Positions 1 through 8,838 of a DNA stretch of 15,409 bases are shown piece after piece. Position 1 is the stretch's first letter. The number at the start of each line of letters is the position of its first letter. This stretch comes from Mycoplasmoidaceae bacterium. Its GTDB lineage: Bacteria; Bacillota_I; Bacilli_A; Mycoplasmatales; Mycoplasmoidaceae. Both the position numbers and the translations under genes were made by a program. The stretch lies in assembly GCA_024427265.1 (NCBI GenBank), contig JAKSVP010000018.1, forward strand, positions 1 through 15,409, in the 5' to 3' direction. The notes below the pieces were generated by a model that saw only the letters and a list, made by a program, of their open reading frames with translations, was not told where the DNA came from and made no database searches.

Positions 1-385
1 CTGATCTTTGTTGGTTTCTCTTAGCTACACCTTGTGTATCTAGAGTTCCTCTAACAATGTGGTATCTCACACCTGGAAGGTCTTTTACACGGCCTCCACG
101 AATAAGAACTACAGAGTGTTCTTGAAGGTTGTGACCTTCACCTGGAATATATGCTAAAACTTCTTCACGGTTTGTTAGTTTAACCTTAGCATATTTTCTT
201 AACGCAGAGTTAGGTTTCTTTGGTGTCATAGTACCAACTCTGGTACAAACTCCCCTTTTAAGTGGGCTAGGTGAGTACTTTTGTCTTCTTTCGAAAGAGT
301 TATAAGTACTTAATAGCGCAGGAGATTTTGATTTAGATTTTTTGTTTTTACGTTTGTGACGTATTAATTGTTGTATAGTAGGCAT
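1..385 (-). CDS. rpsL: 30S ribosomal protein S12 (C-terminal end beyond window)
   Basis: S12 is the small-subunit protein at the decoding centre that monitors codon-anticodon pairing. The first 128 codons are present; the last ~10 residues lie beyond the left edge. The start [13 protein letters not shown], the block [11 protein letters not shown] and the block [14 protein letters not shown] are near-invariant S12 signatures. The lysines at the two streptomycin-contact loops (PKKPNS and RVKDLPG) are the wild-type residues. The ATG at 385 is preceded by AAGGAG about 6 nt upstream, one of the clearest Shine-Dalgarno sites here. A 120-bp gap with a terminator separates it from the upstream EzrA-like gene, so it probably has its own promoter. 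In bacteria it usually leads an rpsL-rpsG-fusA operon, which would continue off the left edge. Identification is secure. Confidence 0.97.
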   Translation of the reverse strand, partial: MPTIQQLIRHKRKNKKSKSKSPALLSTYNSFERRQKYSPSPLKRGVCTRVGTMTPKKPNSALRKYAKVKLTNREEVLAYIPGEGHNLQEHSVVLIRGGRVKDLPGVRYHIVRGTLDTQGVAKRNQQRS

Positions 386-434
386 CTTTTCTCCTTATTT
401 TTACTATATTTTTGGATACAACTTACTCGTGTGT

Positions 435-463
435 ATCATACGTATTTATAATAATACCATAAA
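435..463 (-). promoter_or_regulatory. Possible rpsL promoter
   Basis: On the minus strand a TATGAT hexamer (435-440) lies 17 nt downstream of TTTATG (458-463). This would start transcription near 428 and give a leader of about 43 nt carrying the rpsL ribosome-binding site. The -35 match is poor and the region is very AT-rich with other -10-like words nearby, so the exact placement is uncertain. Confidence 0.3.
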
Positions 464-489
464 ATACTATATTTTATATATTGATTTAA

Positions 490-514
490 AAAAAGTAGGT
501 TACCCCTACTTTTT
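490..514 (-). terminator. Rho-independent terminator after the EzrA-like gene
   Basis: Minus-strand transcript can form a 10-bp stem (AAAAAGTAGG paired with CCTACTTTTT, 5-nt loop) running into T residues. The stem overlaps the TAG stop codon (506-508) of the EzrA-like gene and separates it from rpsL. Confidence 0.75.
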
Positions 515-2191
515 GTTCTTTTTAGCTTCTTTAGATATTTCTAACAATTGATCTATACATTGGCCATATTCTTTAGACTTAAATAACTTGTTAGCCATAT
601 CGAACTTACTTGTTAAAGATTTATTCTTCTTATATCTATTTACATAGACAAAGAGTTTAGTTGCATATGTCTTTAATACTAGAGTAGTTGTCATCCTCTT
701 ATAGATTTGTTGGCTTTGTTCAACAATTGAACTAACTTGGTATGCAATATTATCAAAGTCAGGATTATCATTAGTTACTATTTGCTTAGAGTATTCTTCA
801 ATTTGACTCAAACTATTCTTAATTAACATTTGAATACTAGCTGATTCTTTATCATTTGGTGCAGCTTGTTTAACTATAGTTAATAGTTGTCAGAAGTAAA
901 TATACAAGTCATTTAAGTCTGTTACTGTCTTAACTACTTTTAATAGCATGTCATCAATTTGATCAATAGCTTTAACAATTTCTAGTTTACGTTCAACTAT
1001 TCTTTCTGCTATACCATCTAAGTCTTTAACAGCTTTAATTTTTTCAGTATGTGTTTTATAGTTTACATGGTTAGCAGCATTGTTTAATCTTGAAATGTAA
1101 TCAACATTCTTTTCGATTGTGTCAAAGCTATCAATAATCTTTGGTTCCAATACAAAGTATTGTTTTAGCTCATGCATGCTATTAACAATATCATCTCTAT
1201 TTAACAAGATTCTGTCAGTTTGATCTTTGATTTCATTAATACTAACATCAATTAGAGATGGAGTGTTAAGGTGAATGTATGTAAAGTGATTGATTTGGTT
1301 TAGAGCATTGATTGCTTGAATAGCAAATGATTTGGCTTGTCCAAGTTCGAGATTCTTGTAATGTTGGTTGAAACGTGTATATGCATGACTAAATAGCGTT
1401 AAAAGGTTTTGCAATGCTTGCAAGTCTGATGTAGCTATTTCATCATAGTGCTTTGCTACAATCTTTTCGTTGTAGTCTCTAGTTGTTTTTAAATAAGTAT
1501 CAACAACTTGGAATTTGAACACAAGCATAATAGCACTTGCTAATGTTCCTAGCTTTCTTCCTAAATCAACAATTGTATCAACCGTTTTCTTGTAGTCAAA
1601 GTCAATAGCTAGTTTTGGAACAGACTCAAATGTTTTTCTAATTGATGAGAACAACGCATTGACTTTGTGGAAGCTAGAATAATATTCTAATTTCTTTTCA
1701 TAGAAGCTTGCTAATGCTTCATAAATTTCAAGATAGTTTTGGAATGCAGTTTCAATTGCATGACCGTATGAAGTGTAATTTGTATAAGCATCTTGCAATT
1801 GGTTAAGATCAGTTAATGCTTTATCTAAATCATTTGTGATTGAACCAATATATTTCTTTGCAACTTCTAGGTTGAATGCATTCAATTCACCTTCAGCAAC
1901 CATGATGTTAGCTTTGATAACTACTGAGTTTTCTTTTAGTTGTTTGTAAATACGAATATATTTTTTAAGATCTAACTTATCACCAATATCATTGCTTGCT
2001 AGAACTTGAATCTTAAAAATATTAATTCCGTTAAGCCCATTAATTAGTGAATTGTATTTTTTAACTAGATTAACTTCTCTTCTAAAGTATTTCTTGTGAA
2101 TAGCAAAAAAGACAGCATACACAGTTAAACCTGCTGCAAATAAACAGATGAAAACAATTACTAACGCCGTCAATAAAGCTGTTACATTCAT
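506..2191 (-). CDS. EzrA-like membrane-anchored coiled-coil protein
   Basis: This is a 561-residue protein, continuous when the TGA near 890 is read as Trp. Residues ~5-30 form one hydrophobic segment (ALLTALVIVFICLFAAG...), followed by a basic patch (HKKYFRR), predicting a short outside N-terminus and a cytoplasmic body. The remaining ~530 residues look helical, rich in K, E, N, L and I with no enzyme motif. One N-terminal membrane helix, an all-helical cytoplasmic body and this length match EzrA, the FtsZ-associated septation regulator of Firmicutes (about 560 residues). That assignment rests on architecture and is an inference; other coiled-coil membrane proteins are possible. I chose ATG 2191 because an earlier in-frame ATG falls inside the upstream terminator hairpin. 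No Shine-Dalgarno is visible; a TATAAT 6 nt before the ATG suggests a leaderless transcript. Confidence 0.65.
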
Positions 2192-2197
2192 ACTTAT

Positions 2198-2203
2198 ATT
2201 ATA
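2198..2203 (-). promoter_or_regulatory. -10 box of the EzrA-like gene (leaderless start)
   Basis: A perfect TATAAT on the minus strand sits 6 nt upstream of the ATG at 2191, which places the transcription start at or within a base of the start codon. No good -35 element is present, as is common for mycoplasma promoters. The box directly abuts the T-tract of the preceding terminator. Confidence 0.45.
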
Positions 2204-2208
2204 AAAAT

Positions 2209-2234
2209 AAAAAGAGTGACAAGTCACTCTTTTT
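2209..2234 (-). terminator. Rho-independent terminator after the APC permease gene
   Basis: An almost perfect inverted repeat: AAAAAGAGTGA and TCACTCTTTTT around a CTTG loop (minus strand), followed by TTTTTATTTTTAT. It lies 12 nt beyond the TAA stop of the permease gene. Confidence 0.88.
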
Positions 2235-2246
2235 AAATATTAATAT

Positions 2247-3866
2247 TTAAGCTCTAGCTAATTTAAGTTTCTTTTCTTTATGCATTTCAACTGAACTTGG
2301 AATGCAACAAACTAGCACAAAGATTACTAGCATGATTAGAGTCATTGAAGCCCCAAGAATATCTTTGAATCAATCATTTTGAGTGTAAATTTCATATCCT
2401 GGAACTGTTGTGCTTCCAATATCTTTTGCTCATCCTGAAACAATAACAATGTCAGTAATTGATGCAGCTACAATGAATAGTACTGCAATACCAATTACAA
2501 TTGTAGATACAATTGAACAGAACCAGAAGCCTTTAACCTTTCTTACTTGAACTTTGTTTGTTCTTCTGTTAATCATTGCACCAATAGTAGCAAAGACAAC
2601 ACACAAGAATGCAAAGATTGATGTTCAGTTAGCCATTAAGTCACAGAATGAATATAGACTATTACATGGACCATTTGCTAGAACATCATATCCAACTTTG
2701 GCTGTTCCACCTAGGAATGGAACCATGTCTGTTGTTCCATAGCCAATAGTGTCAACATATGCTAAAGCACCAATAAGTGTAAAGATTATGAAGAACACTA
2801 AAGTGATAACTCCAGCATAAATTAATCCGACTCAATTATGTTTTTGAGTAGCAATTTTGCCTTTTAATTTATCACTAAATGGTAGTTCTCCACCTTTGAT
2901 TAAATCTTGATAATACAATGGGTTGTATATAGCAAAACCATTAATAATTCCTAATACACCAATAGCAATTAGCATTTCCATTACACCAATTACTCAGTGA
3001 GCATTATCAAAGAATCAACCTAAATGGTTTACTTTTCCATTTTCTGATCCAAATAGTAATGCAACAGCAATTAACAAGTTAATTGCAGATACGATTAACA
3101 ATCCAACAACTAATGCTAATGGAGTTTTCTTTGGTTCTTCCATTTCTGATTGAATACCAGCAGCTGAATAGAAACCATCATAACTAAAGATGATAGCAGG
3201 AATGGACCCTATAACACCCAACGGTGCAAACATTTGCGCAAGCCGAACGTGAGACCCCACCTCTGGTGCAACTGGAGCAATTGAGTGTTCTCCACCCAAT
3301 CCCATACAAGCAATTACAATACCTGCAATAATGCAGAATGCTAATGGAATAAACTTAACGTATGTAACGACTTTATTTTGTATATCACCTAATTTACTTG
3401 ATAAACCAGATGCAATGAAGAATCAAGCAGAAATAGCAAATGCTATTAATGCAGAAACTCATCATTGCGTTTGTCAACCAAATGCGTCTTGGAACTGGAT
3501 GACAACATAATATGGCATCAAGAAGAAGTTAAGTGGTAAATATAAGAACGCCATAAAGTATTTGGAAATTTTGTACAAATATTTATGACAGAAGTTCTTA
3601 ACTCATGAGATAATTCCTAAGTTACTGTCGGTTGTGGCACTAGCAATTTCTGCTAGGGAAACACCCATACAAATAACTCCGAAAATTGAAAGAACTCATG
3701 AAACTAGAGCAAGAACTACACTTTGCCCTACATTGCCTAATACTTCTCCGTTTTTTAAGAAGATACCAGCTCCAATTGAGGAACCAATAACTAATAAAAT
3801 GGCAGAGAAGAAGGTTATTTTTTTCTTTTTGACTTCTTTCTTAGTCACTTGTTTCTTTTTATTCAT
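2247..3866 (-). CDS. APC-superfamily amino acid permease
   Basis: A 539-residue multi-spanning membrane protein, assembled across several TGA(Trp) codons. Residues 28-36 (GSSIGAGIF) are the hallmark first-helix substrate-binding motif of the amino acid-polyamine-organocation superfamily. The sixth-helix region (FSYDGFYSAAG, about 227-237) followed by EMEEPKKTP is also characteristic. The rest alternates hydrophobic helices with short loops, compatible with 12 or more membrane segments. The N-terminus is strongly basic and cytoplasmic (MNKKKQVTKKEVKKKK). It is expected to import an amino acid or exchange it for a product, which suits an organism that cannot synthesise most amino acids; the substrate cannot be told from sequence. 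It stands alone between two terminators. The ATG at 3866 has only a weak AGG close to it and a TATAAT 9 nt upstream. Confidence 0.9.
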
Positions 3867-3875
3867 AACCTAATA

Positions 3876-3881
3876 ATTATA
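3876..3881 (-). promoter_or_regulatory. -10 box of the APC permease gene
   Basis: A perfect minus-strand TATAAT ends 9 nt before the ATG at 3866, so the transcript would have a leader of roughly 0-3 nt. It lies directly in the T-rich tail of the prmC terminator. No convincing -35 is visible. Confidence 0.45.
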
Positions 3882-3884
3882 TAA

Positions 3885-3908
3885 AAAAGAAAGCTATAGC
3901 TTTCTTTT
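3885..3908 (-). terminator. Rho-independent terminator after prmC
   Basis: A perfect 10-bp inverted repeat (AAAAGAAAGC, TATA loop, GCTTTCTTTT) followed by T residues on the minus strand. The prmC TAG stop (3894-3896) is inside the hairpin. Confidence 0.88.
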
Positions 3909-4706
3909 AATTACGATATATTGGTTATCATGGCCAAATGTCATTTTCAAACTTGGATATTGTCTTATTTCTTGCTTTAAAGCTTCAACAAGATCGTAAC
4001 CAATTTCAAATCAAGCTTCTTTAAATGTATGCTTATCTAATCAAGCAAAGTATCTTTTGTAGAAATACATTCCATTTTCTTTAGCAATTAATGCTTTTTT
4101 ATCTTCTCATTTATACATTTTTGTATTGCTAAAGTTAACTTGATTGATGTATGGTGGATTGGAAATAATGTAATCAACAGATGATTTATGATTTAAATAC
4201 TCAAATACATCTTTGCAATCAATAGTTAGTGGCGTTTTAAGCTTTTTTGCATTTTCATGAGTATTTAATATTGGTTTCCAATATTTATCAATGCAAGTGA
4301 CATCTAATTGTGGTAAATGTTTTTTAATGGAAATACCAATACATCCACTGCCACAACATAGATCAAATAATTTGCCTTTAACGTTCTTATGCTTAGCAAT
4401 AAAATCTAGAGTCATTTGTTCAGTGATTTCTCTAGGCGCTAACACTTTTTTGTCAATGATAAAGTTTAATCCACAAAACGTAGTGTGACCAGTTATGTGT
4501 GCTAATGGTTTTTCTTTTTTAAAATAATCATCACAATATTTTCAGAACTTTTTAATACTAAAATTTATTTCATTATTTCTTTTAGAAATAAAGTCTTCTT
4601 TTGTCTTAATTGTTTTAGAACAATAAGCAATTAAATCAAAAAAGATAACATCATGTGAGTTATCATATTTTGACCTAAAAGCGCTAAACAATTGGTTAAA
4701 AGTCAT
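3894..4706 (-). CDS. prmC: Release factor glutamine N5-methyltransferase PrmC (HemK)
   Basis: PrmC transfers a methyl group from S-adenosylmethionine to the glutamine of the GGQ motif in class I release factors, which speeds peptide release. The 270-residue protein (TGA as Trp) has the family-specific N-terminal helical domain ending in VLAPREITE (about 88-96), equivalent to the usual VLIPRPETE. It has SAM-binding motif I DLCCGSGCIGI (115-125) and the catalytic NPPY at 183-186. Two cysteines replace the usual GT in motif I, a mild divergence. It starts one base after the prfA stop (TAATATG) without a separate ribosome-binding site, so its translation is probably coupled to that of prfA, its substrate. 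This pairing is classical and supports the call. A hairpin terminator ends the unit. Confidence 0.95.
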
Positions 4707-4707
4707 A

Positions 4708-5799
4708 TTAGATTTTTAGTTTTTCCATTAATCTTGCTTGTTCGTCAGCAATTAAATGGTCATGGATTTCTTCTAGAGTTCCACCTTGCATAATGAAGTC
4801 AAGTTTGTTTAATGTTAAACCAATACGGTGATCAGTAATTCTATTTTGAGGATAGTTATAAGTTCTAATCTTTTCAGCTCTTTCACCTGTTCCTACTTGA
4901 CTACGTCTAGTAGAATCTTCTTGAGCTTTACGATCATCTTCAGCTTTTTGTCAAAGCTTAGATTTAAGCATGTTCATAGCTTTAGCTCTGTTTTCAATTT
5001 GACTTCTTTCAGATTGACAAGCTACAACTATGCCCGTAGGCATATGAGTTAATCTAACAGCTGATTCTGTTCTATTAACGTGTTGACCACCAGCACCTGA
5101 TGCTCGATAAACATCAATTCTTAAATCAGCAGGATTAATCTTAATTTCTATGTCATCTAATTCTGGTAATACAGCTACAGTAATGGTAGATGTGTGCACT
5201 CTACCTTTTGATTCAGTAGCAGGAACACGTTGCACACGGTGTACACCTGATTCAAATTTCATCTTAGAGTAAACATCTTTGCCTTTTACTGTAAACGATA
5301 AATATGAATAACCGTTGCCTTGTGGACTAACATCCATGATGTTACATTTTCATTTTTGGTTATCAAAGTATCTTTTATATGTGTCAAATAAATCAGATAC
5401 AAATAATGCTGATTCATCCCCACCAGCAGCTGGTCTCATTTCCACAATAACGTTTTTATCATTATTTGGGTCAACAGGCAATAATAGTGTTTTGATTTCT
5501 TGTTCCAGACTAGGAATTATGTTTCTAATTCTTTCTAGATCAGCCTTAGCCATAGAGATGAATTCAGGATCTTTAATGCTTGAATCATTTAAGATATCTT
5601 CTGCTTGTTTCGCATCTTCTACAAGTTTCTTAAGTTCTAAGAACTTAGCAGCAACTGGTTCGTGTTTCTTTAGTTGGATATTAATTTTCTTAACTTCAGA
5701 AAAAGGCAAAGAAGTATCTGTTTCTACCTTATTAGATAGTTCTTTAAAGTTCTTTGCTATACCTTCTACTGTTTCATATAATTTCTTGTTGTATTCCAT
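4708..5799 (-). CDS. prfA: Peptide chain release factor 1 (RF1)
   Basis: RF1 reads UAA and UAG in the ribosomal A site and triggers hydrolysis of the finished peptide. The protein is 363 residues, the normal RF1 length, once two TGA codons are read as Trp. The codon-recognition tripeptide PAT is at 193-195 in [14 protein letters not shown], which distinguishes it from RF2 (SPF). The catalytic GGQ is at 237-239 in [11 protein letters not shown]. The ATG at 5799 follows a perfect AGGAGG about 6 nt upstream. It sits 64 bp downstream of rpmE, with a bulged hairpin between, and is coupled to prmC. RF2 is expected to be absent in organisms that use UGA as Trp, so this would be the sole release factor; the window cannot prove that absence. 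Confidence 0.97.
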
Positions 5800-5823
5800 A
5801 ATATCCTCCTAAAAACAAAATAA

Positions 5824-5851
5824 AAAAAGACACACAAAAAGTGGTCTTTTT
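5824..5851 (-). terminator. Bulged hairpin between rpmE and prfA (terminator or attenuator)
   Basis: Minus-strand RNA can form an 8-bp stem (AAAAAGAC with GTCTTTTT) plus 3 inner pairs with one bulged base and a 5-nt loop, followed by T-rich sequence. No promoter is evident between it and prfA, so it may only partially stop transcription from rpmE. Confidence 0.55.
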
Positions 5852-5863
5852 CTATATGTAACG

Positions 5864-6154
5864 TTATTTAGATAAATCGTCTAAATTTGAAATAACAGTT
5901 TTATTTGTTTTCTTTGCTCTAACCTTTTTAACTTTAGGTTGGTAGTTCTTCTTTTCAAACTTGCTAGCAAGTTTTTCAGCTCTACCTTTAACATTAGTTT
6001 CAACAGATTTTCCTACAAATACTGGGTGACAATTAGCACATACGTCAATAGAAACTACGTCAGCTTTACAAGTTGACATAATTTTGTATTCTGCACCACA
6101 AGTAGCGCATTTGAATGTTGTTAATTTACTAACAGGATGTGTTTTTGCTTTCAT
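5864..6154 (-). CDS. rpmE: 50S ribosomal protein L31
   Basis: L31 sits on the large subunit and bridges to the small subunit head. The protein is 96 residues, longer than the ~70 of E. coli L31 because of a Lys-rich C-terminal extension (about 70-96). The start MKAKTHPVSK and the block DVCANCHPVFVGK are diagnostic. Cysteines 16, 19, 39 and 42 form a plausible zinc site, so this is the zinc-binding (C+) type, although the first pair is CxxC where many homologues have CxC. The ATG at 6154 has only a weak site (ATAGG). It has a well-formed promoter just upstream and is followed by prfA and prmC, as in other Firmicute-related genomes. Confidence 0.95.
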   Translation of the reverse strand: MKAKTHPVSKLTTFKCATCGAEYKIMSTCKADVVSIDVCANCHPVFVGKSVETNVKGRAEKLASKFEKKNYQPKVKKVRAKKTNKTVISNLDDLSK

Positions 6155-6188
6155 AATAAACCTATTCTTGTATATAAAGTATATTTAT

Positions 6189-6217
6189 TTTATATTAAAA
6201 TTGATATTTATTTTCAA
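6189..6217 (-). promoter_or_regulatory. rpmE promoter
   Basis: Minus strand: TTGAAA (6212-6217), a 17-nt spacer, and TATAAA (6189-6194), each five of six matches to consensus. The predicted start near 6182 gives a leader of about 28 nt before the rpmE ATG. The -35 box overlaps the last codons of the HAD-family gene. Confidence 0.6.
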
Positions 6218-7092
6218 AAAGTATTAGATTTTAAACCAAATTCTGGATCTAATGCTTTAGCATTCTCAGCTAAATACTTGTGTTGTTTGCGATTGCCTAT
6301 TTCATTTAAGAAGTCAGCATTTGAAGTAATAAGTGAGTTTCTAAATGTTACATAGCATTCGTTGTTGACACAACTTGCAGCAATGTATAAAATATCCGAT
6401 AAGTGGTCAACACCAGTTAAACCCATAATCTTTTCAACGGCTTTAAGTTTTGTCGCTTCTTTATTAGAGAAGTGAACATAACTTGATGTTCTGTTTACTT
6501 TAATATTTAAATTGCAAATTTCGCCTTCTCAATATTTATCTCAGTTGTATAACAAAACATTTTGTTTTGGGTTGTTAACAGAACCTAATAAATGATAATA
6601 TGCAATATCAACAATGTCAGTTCTTGCAATTGTTTGTTTTAACATATCATATGTTTGGATAACTTCATGTGGACTGTAGCACAAACCTTTGTTGCTATTG
6701 TAACACACTTCATTAGATACATATATGAATTTACGATCTGGTGTGTAAATTGAGATGTTAACATTGTGCATAATTCCATGATGAATAATTGTTTGAATAT
6801 CATCAGCTTCTAAATTATGTTGCTCAATGACTTTGTTAGCAGCAATATCAAAGATAATTGCTCCACCAGAAGCAATTAAATATCCTTTTTCAATATGATG
6901 TGCATGTAAAAAATCAATTGCATCAGGCAAGCAACCACTTGTTTGAATAATGACAGTTTGATATTTACTTGCTTGTTCAATTAAAGTATAAACAAGGGGC
7001 AAGTCCTTGTATCTTCTATCTTCTTTCTTATAGCAGTTTCAGTCAAGGTTGACATCAAACACTACAATTTTCTTATAAGTGGTTGCATCCAT
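6208..7092 (-). CDS. Degenerate HAD-superfamily (Cof-like) protein
   Basis: This 294-residue protein (three or more TGA read as Trp) has the order of elements of Cof-type HAD phosphatases. The first strand is KKIVVFDVNLDWN (7-19), then the motif II strand VIIQTSGCLPD, the cap-entry segment LIASGGAIIFD, a possible motif III lysine in NKEATKLKAVEKI, and a last strand ILYIAASCVNNE. Family members normally have DxDGT in motif I and GDxxND in motif IV to hold magnesium. Here motif I reads DVNLD (nucleophile Asp13 kept, the +2 Asp is Asn15) and motif IV reads SCVNN, so the metal-binding acids are gone. It may be a non-catalytic or regulatory relative; the fold call itself is an inference from weak similarity. 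It starts one base after the thrS stop (TAATATG), indicating translational coupling. No hairpin terminator follows it. Confidence 0.6.
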
Positions 7093-7093
7093 A

Positions 7094-8818
7094 TTATTTA
7101 TGTTCAGCAATACGTTTAACTAAAATGTCACCAAATTTAGCCATTGGTACATTAGTTACATCTTTTTTGCCGTATTCACGGTAAGAAATAGTTTGTGATT
7201 TAATTTCGTCATCACCAAAAACGATTTGGTAAGGAATCTTACGGATTTGTCCGTTTCTAATCTTCTTACCTAATCTTTCATCAGTGTGATCAACTTCTAC
7301 TCTGACACCATGGTTCATTAAACGTTGAGCAAATTCATCGCAGAATTTTTCATGAACAGCAGCAACTGGAATAAGTTGTACTTGAACAGGTGCTAATCAT
7401 AGAGGGAATACACCCTTGTTGCTTTCTAGTAAGATTGACATGAATCTTTCTAGAGTTCCAATAATTCCACCATGAATTAGAATTGGACGTTGAGTTTTTC
7501 CATCTTTATCAATATATTGAAGATCGAATCTTGCTGGAAGCAAGAAGTCTAGTTGGATAGTAGACATTGTGATAATGTGGCCTAAAGCTGTCTTCATTTG
7601 GAAGTCAATCTTAGGACCATAGAAAGCAGCTTCTCCTACTTTCTTTTCATATTTCATACCCATTCTGTCCATTACAGCTGCAAGTTCTTTTTCAGCTTTA
7701 GCTCACATCTTAGGATTATTGAAATATTTTGCTTTATCTTTTGGATCGTGTAATGATAAATCAACTCTGTGAATCTTAATATCAAAAGATTTAAGAGTTT
7801 TCATTACTACATCGTAATAATGTCTGATTTCTGATTCAATTTGATCAGGTCTAATCATTACGTGAGTATCGATTAATTGCATTTGTCTCACACGTTCAAG
7901 ACCAATTAATCCACCAGAAGCTTCATATCTATGAAGGATTGCTTTTTCGGCAATTCTAAATGGAAGTTCACGATAACTTCTTGGTCTATTTTTATAAACT
8001 AACATGTGGTGAGGGCAAGTCATTGGTCTTAAAACCATTACTTGGTCATCAATTGTTAATGGATTAAACATGTTTTCACGATAGTGGAATCAGTGACCTG
8101 ATGTTTTGTATAGTTCATCACTACCTAAAATAGGTGTAGAAACAAAGTGGAAACCAGATTGAAGCAAGATTCTTCTAACTTCATTATCGATTTCATACAT
8201 TACAGCAGCACCGTTTGGTAATCAAATAGGTGCACCTTGTCCAGCAAGATCATTAAATGTAAATAATTCAAGATCTTGTCCTAGTTTACGGTGATCTCTT
8301 TCTTTACGATCTTGTGCTTCTGCTTCATAAGCTTTTAGTTCTTCTTTAGAAGAATAAGCATAACCAGTTAATCTTTGTAATTGCTTATTCTTAGCGCTTC
8401 CAAGTCAGTATTGACCTGCAACGTTTTCCAATTTAAATGATTTGATTTCATTAAAAGCTAAATTATCAGATTCAAGTTTATTAATAAATGGGAATTCGTC
8501 ATTAATCTTGATCATCTTGATAGTTTTCATGTCATGATGAACAACGTGATATGCTAAATATTTGTTTTTCTTCATGCAAGGACAAGCACGAACTTGTTCT
8601 ACATTTTTACGTTTAGTTTCTACTTTAGTTCCTCTATTGTAGATAAATTCACAAATTTCATTCTCTAGTTTCTTAAAATCACTTAGAGAAATTGGATCTT
8701 TGCAGTCATAGTCAACATAGTAATGGTTTTCTAGTTCACCCACATCTGCAATTTTGGCTTTATGTTTTTTATATAGAACATATGCGACTGCATATGCCAT
8801 CTTTTTATTTAATTTCAT
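7094..8818 (-). CDS. thrS: Threonyl-tRNA synthetase
   Basis: ThrRS attaches threonine to tRNA-Thr. The 574-residue protein, continuous with TGA as Trp, lacks the N-terminal TGS domain of E. coli ThrRS (642 residues) and begins directly in the editing (N2) domain. The catalytic core is intact: zinc ligands Cys268 (PMTCPHH), His319 (LIDTH) and His449 (ILIHGG), a motif 2 region with HRYEASGGL, and motif 3 GTLERF. The C-terminal anticodon-binding domain ([12 protein letters not shown] onward) is present. The editing residues are not: by alignment to E. coli from memory, HxxxH reads KKMAY (5-9) and CxxxH reads KLESD (114-118). The ATG at 8818 has a good AGGAG site. It lies 20 nt after ssb and is coupled to the HAD-like gene, so these three form one operon. 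No T-box leader is visible. Confidence 0.96.
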
Positions 8819-8838
8819 TTTAGGCTCCTATTAATTGA

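Noticed and set aside
506..2227. Apparent frameshift or pseudogene split of the EzrA-like, prfA, thrS and binding-protein genes
   Set aside because: Every break is a TGA in the same frame and reads as Trp under genetic code 4, so the genes are intact.
2554..2742. Plus-strand 62-codon open frame
   Set aside because: Antisense shadow of the APC permease gene, which is a continuous membrane protein with the GSSIGAGIF motif on the other strand.
5315..5812. Plus-strand 165-codon open frame opposite prfA
   Set aside because: Its length comes from low stop density opposite RF1; no ribosome site, and the composition (Ser/Leu/Phe-rich) is typical of antisense shadows.
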